A DNA stretch of 64,000 nucleotides from Bacillus aerolatus (lineage in GTDB: Bacteria; Bacillota; Bacilli; Bacillales; Domibacillaceae): the NCBI RefSeq assembly GCF_009183655.1, contig NZ_WEIO01000001.1, positions 186,001-250,000 on the forward strand. The letters run 5' to 3'. The stretch's first letter is position 1. Each line of letters opens with the position of its first letter. A program made the translations under genes and the position numbers. This document shows, one piece after another, positions 63,530 to 64,000 of this stretch. The notes under the pieces are model-generated. The model was not told the DNA's origin. It did no database searches and saw nothing but the letters and a program-made list of their open reading frames with translations.

Positions 63530-63619
63530 CGTCGAAAATAAGAGAAAATCAACGAAAAAAATATATATTATTAAAATTTAAAGGAAATCATTTCCCTTTG
63601 TCGAAAAAACTATTAGAAT
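63530..63619 (+). promoter_or_regulatory. spo0A promoter region: 0A boxes and sigma-H-like promoter
   Basis: A full 0A box TGTCGAA lies at 63599-63605 and a near match CGTCGAA at 63530-63536. AGGAAAT at 63582-63588 fits the sigma-H -35, and GTCGAAAAA (63600-63608), 14 bp after it with the GAA at the expected place, fits a one-mismatch sigma-H -10 (RnnGAATww). The 0A box overlaps that -10, so feedback by Spo0A~P is likely. Confidence 0.6.
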
Positions 63620-63665
63620 AAACATACAGTTACACGAGAGTGGAAGGACGAGGAGGAAATTAAAA

Positions 63666-64000
63666 ATGACTAAAATAAAAGTAGCCATTGTAGATGATAA
63701 TCGCGACCTTGTTAAAATGCTGGAGGAATATATTTCTTCACAAGAAGACATGGAAGTTACAGGAAAAGCGAGCAATGGACAGGACTGTTTACAAATGTTG
63801 CCTGATGCTAAGCCGGATGTGTTGATTTTGGATATTATTATGCCGCACGTAGATGGATTGGCTGTGCTCGAGAAAATGAGAGAGCTTGATCTTAATCCGG
63901 TGCCAAATGTCATTATGCTTACAGCTTTTGGTCAAGAAGATGTGACGAAAAAAGCAGTGGAGCTTGGTGCATCTTATTTTATGTTGAAACCGTTTGATAT
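63666..64000 (+). CDS. spo0A: Spo0A, master regulator of sporulation (3' end outside window)
   Basis: 111 codons are visible before the window ends, starting at ATG 63666 with GAGGAGG upstream. They make up nearly the whole receiver domain: acidic pair D10-D11, phosphorylated Asp D56 in LILDIIMP, T86 in MLTAFG and K108 in FMLKPFD. The DNA-binding domain is beyond the edge. Phosphorelay-activated Spo0A starts sporulation, linking it with spoIIIA and spoIVB in this window. Confidence 0.96.
   Translation, partial: MTKIKVAIVDDNRDLVKMLEEYISSQEDMEVTGKASNGQDCLQMLPDAKPDVLILDIIMPHVDGLAVLEKMRELDLNPVPNVIMLTAFGQEDVTKKAVELGASYFMLKPFD

Overview
The window comes from a low-to-moderate G+C, endospore-forming Bacillaceae chromosome. 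The gene order (zur, ispG, sodA, pbpA, pst, rpmG, comG, gcv, yqhO-yqhQ, aroQ, efp, spoIIIA, acc, nusB, folD, xse, ispA, dxs, recN, spoIVB, spo0A) follows the Bacillus subtilis yqf-yqg-yqh-spo0A segment closely. Several differences show it is not B. subtilis itself: a Na/Pi symporter precedes sodA, there is one pstB instead of two, no glcK lies between yqgQ and the LTA-synthase gene, a class II ribonucleotide reductase sits where mntR would be, and an MgtC-type gene lies between recN and spoIVB.

Layout. Bases 1-4.3 kb: end of a zinc ABC permease gene, zur, yqfW, yqfX, ispG, yqfZ and a DUF1189 membrane protein. 4.5-14.5 kb: phosphate and envelope functions (Na/Pi symporter with PhoU tail, sodA, an MFS protein, the class B PBP pbpA, and pstSCAB behind a four-repeat PhoP site). 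14.6-21.8 kb: two small membrane proteins, L33, 5-formyl-THF cyclo-ligase, a rhomboid protease, yqgQ, an LTA-synthase-type protein, and the small genes yqgW and yqgY around a metallo-beta-lactamase-fold hydrolase. 22.2-26.4 kb: the seven-gene comG pseudopilus operon plus yqzE. 26.4-33.3 kb: yqhG and yqhH on the minus strand, then a tandem glycine riboswitch with gcvT-gcvPA-gcvPB. 33.3-38.8 kb: a rhodanese, lipM and nrdJ. 39-43.5 kb: yqhO, yqhP, yqhQ, yqhR, aroQ, yqhT. 43.6-52 kb: efp, a sigma-E-type promoter and the complete spoIIIAA-AH operon, accB-accC and an Asp23 protein. 52-62 kb: nusB, folD, xseA-xseB-ispA-dxs-tlyA-argR-recN, mgtC. 62.2-64 kb: spoIVB and the start of spo0A, cut by the window edge.

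The most unusual element is inside nrdJ (adenosylcobalamin-dependent ribonucleotide reductase). The gene is split by a 1,207-bp intervening sequence with the marks of a self-splicing group I intron: exon 1 ends in U, the intron ends in G, a P1 helix closes on a U.G wobble at the splice site, a 3-bp P10 is present, and the exons rejoin in frame. It interrupts the active-site motif NPCG|EQ directly after the thiyl-radical cysteine motif. It carries a 311-residue ORF that looks like a homing endonuclease with a PD-(D/E)XK-like N-terminus, a NUMOD3-like segment and a C4 zinc finger. Upstream of nrdJ are two NrdR boxes, one inside a perfect 30-bp palindrome; downstream is a 21/42-bp tandem repeat array.

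Other points: spoIIIAD appears to start at ATT; a dispersed GC-rich repeat occurs three times, once inside the spoIIIA operon where its edge supplies the spoIIIAE ribosome-binding site; a terminator-like hairpin follows a promoter-like sequence upstream of dxs.
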